Positions 5,454 through 6,422 of a DNA stretch of 6,422 nucleotides are shown one piece after another (within the stretch, counting starts at the first letter, position 1; every line of letters starts with the position of its first letter). Source of the DNA: Clostridia bacterium (GTDB lineage: Bacteria > Bacillota > Clostridia > Oscillospirales > CAG-272); contig JAKSPR010000172.1 of NCBI GenBank assembly GCA_024404655.1, positions 1 to 6,422 on the forward strand, written 5' to 3'. Position numbers and translations under genes: made by a program. The notes under the pieces were generated by a model, which did no database searches, was not told the DNA's origin, and worked only from the letters and a program-made list of their open reading frames with translations.

Positions 5454-6422
5454 TCACTGCCGTGTCAGGTCTTTGACCCATTTGTACTTTTTATAGTGGA
5501 ACATGACCCACGGAATCTTGCCGACTTCGTCAAGACAGGTGCAGGCATAGACAACGCCCACAGGCCAGTGAAAGACGAAGGTACCAAGGGCTGCAAGAGG
5601 AACCGCCATCATCCACATGACAACGATCAGACTGTAGAAATCAAACATGGTATCACCACCCGCGGCAAAAATACCGTTGATGACGATGGTATTAACCACT
5701 CGACCGATCATGTAGAAGGACATAATCAGCATCATGATAATGAGGTCCGTTCTTGCTCCATCCGTCAGCTTGACAAACAGCATGAGAAGCGGTGTAACAG
5801 CCAGCATGATCAGGGTGGAAATTCCGCCGAGAATAAAGGACATGATGGCAAGACGGTCACCATAGAGTTTCCCGGAATCAAGCCGTCCGGCACCGAGTTC
5901 GTTGCCGACCAGAATACCGCCGCCGTTGGCAAGACCGTTGCACAGACAGCAGACGAGATCGCGTACGACCGAGGCAATGGAGTTTGCTGCCGCAGCATCG
6001 GTTCCCATGTGCCCCATAAAGGCAGAATAGGAGGTAAAACCCACGCCCCAGAGAAGGCTGGCGCCGAGGAGGGGAAGGGCACATTTGATAAAGTCAGAGG
6101 CCAGCACACCGTACCGTCCGAGAAGACCGGGAAGATACAGACGGATGTAATCGGGACGCAGGGACAGGATCACACACCATAAAAATTCAATGATGCGGGC
6201 GATGAGCGTCGCAAGTGCAGCACCGCGTACATGCAGTGCTGGCATACCGAAAAGAACAAAAATAAAGACTGCATTGAGTACGATGTTGATGACAACCGCC
6301 GTGGAACTGATACGGGCAGCCTGCGGTGTGTGTTCCGTGACTTTGAAAAGAGCCTGATAGCACTGGGATATTCCCGTTAAGAGATAGGACCATCCGGCGA
6401 TTTTCAGATAGTCGATGCCAAT
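5454..6422 (-). CDS. MATE-family efflux transporter, N-terminus cut by window edge
   Basis: The frame is open from the right edge (6422) to TGA at 5454-5456, giving 322 visible residues; about 120-140 N-terminal residues lie outside. An internal ATG at 6245 is not the start, because family-like sequence continues upstream of it (YLKIAGWSYLLTGISQCYQ, then VTEHTPQAARIS and a helix rich in N, V and I). About eight membrane helices are visible. MATE hallmarks are the RGAALATLIAR helix, GNELGAGR after an N-G-G-G-rich helix in the second half, and NGIFAAGGDTMFDFY near the end. MATE proteins export drugs or metabolites across the cytoplasmic membrane using sodium or proton gradients; substrate is not predictable here. 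The C-terminus is short and basic (HYKKYKWVKD). No clear terminator follows; about 128 bases separate it from the oxidoreductase ATG, so some read-through is possible. Confidence 0.93.
   Translation of the reverse strand: MGIDYLKIAGWSYLLTGISQCYQALFKVTEHTPQAARISSTAVVINIVLNAVFIFVLFGMPALHVRGAALATLIARIIEFLWCVILSLRPDYIRLYLPGLLGRYGVLASDFIKCALPLLGASLLWGVGFTSYSAFMGHMGTDAAAANSIASVVRDLVCCLCNGLANGGGILVGNELGAGRLDSGKLYGDRLAIMSFILGGISTLIMLAVTPLLMLFVKLTDGARTDLIIMMLIMSFYMIGRVVNTIVINGIFAAGGDTMFDFYSLIVVMWMMAVPLAALGTFVFHWPVGVVYACTCLDEVGKIPWVMFHYKKYKWVKDLTRQ

Noticed and set aside
5451..6182. A 243-codon open frame on the plus strand opposite the MATE gene
   Set aside because: The predicted protein is an unusual H-, D- and G-rich sequence that mirrors the codons of the hydrophobic MATE helices; it is a shadow frame.
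1..6422. CRISPR arrays, tRNA or rRNA genes, toxin-antitoxin or defence systems
   Set aside because: No regularly spaced identical repeats, no cloverleaf or rRNA-like stretches and no protein with such domains were seen on either strand. The window is mostly ordinary metabolic genes.

Overview
The window looks like a chromosomal segment of a Gram-positive, Bacillota-type (probably clostridial, gut- or rumen-like) bacterium. The pointers are purine-rich Shine-Dalgarno sites, clear -35/-10 promoters with extended -10 elements, compact GC-rich hairpins followed by T-runs, and protein sequences of Bacillota flavour. No marker gene fixes the taxonomy, so this is inference. Sampled lines inside the main genes run about 57% G+C by hand count, while the first 180 bases are about 38%, which suits a foreign insertion-element remnant.

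Layout from left to right. (1) Positions 2-205: the last 67 codons of a probable transposase, followed by a 12-bp hairpin and a short T-run that probably ends its transcript. (2) Positions 377-2855, plus strand: a strong promoter drives a tight three-gene operon. It encodes a cytosolic beta-propeller protein of glycosidase/sialidase type, a YgjV-like membrane protein, and SfsA (a nuclease-fold protein historically linked to sugar fermentation). The stop codon of each gene abuts or overlaps the next start. (3) Positions 2860-2904: a hairpin terminator in the 57-bp gap between convergent transcription units. (4) Positions 2913-4149, minus strand: a Gfo/Idh/MocA-fold protein whose motifs fit the NAD-dependent glycosidase family GH109, with its own promoter. 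A 9-bp box repeats at exact 25-bp steps through that promoter, and a perfect hairpin covers the first ATG. (5) Positions 4205-5416, minus strand: a second Gfo/Idh/MocA oxidoreductase, of the glucose-fructose-oxidoreductase-like type with an intact EKP motif. It has its own promoter, a likely operator just after the transcription start, and a textbook terminator. (6) Positions 5454-6422, minus strand: the C-terminal three quarters of a MATE-family multidrug/sodium antiporter, cut by the window edge.

Functionally, the neighbourhood reads as carbohydrate handling: one propeller protein, one GH109-like NAD-dependent glycosidase, one sugar dehydrogenase-type enzyme and SfsA. All the soluble proteins lack signal peptides, so they would act on imported sugars or glycosides in the cytoplasm. 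No transporter for such a sugar is visible here, so the substrate is unknown. I found no CRISPR array, tRNA, rRNA, toxin-antitoxin pair or phage-defence system. The most unusual signals are the control regions of the two minus-strand sugar genes and the linkage of an uncharacterised propeller protein with YgjV and SfsA.
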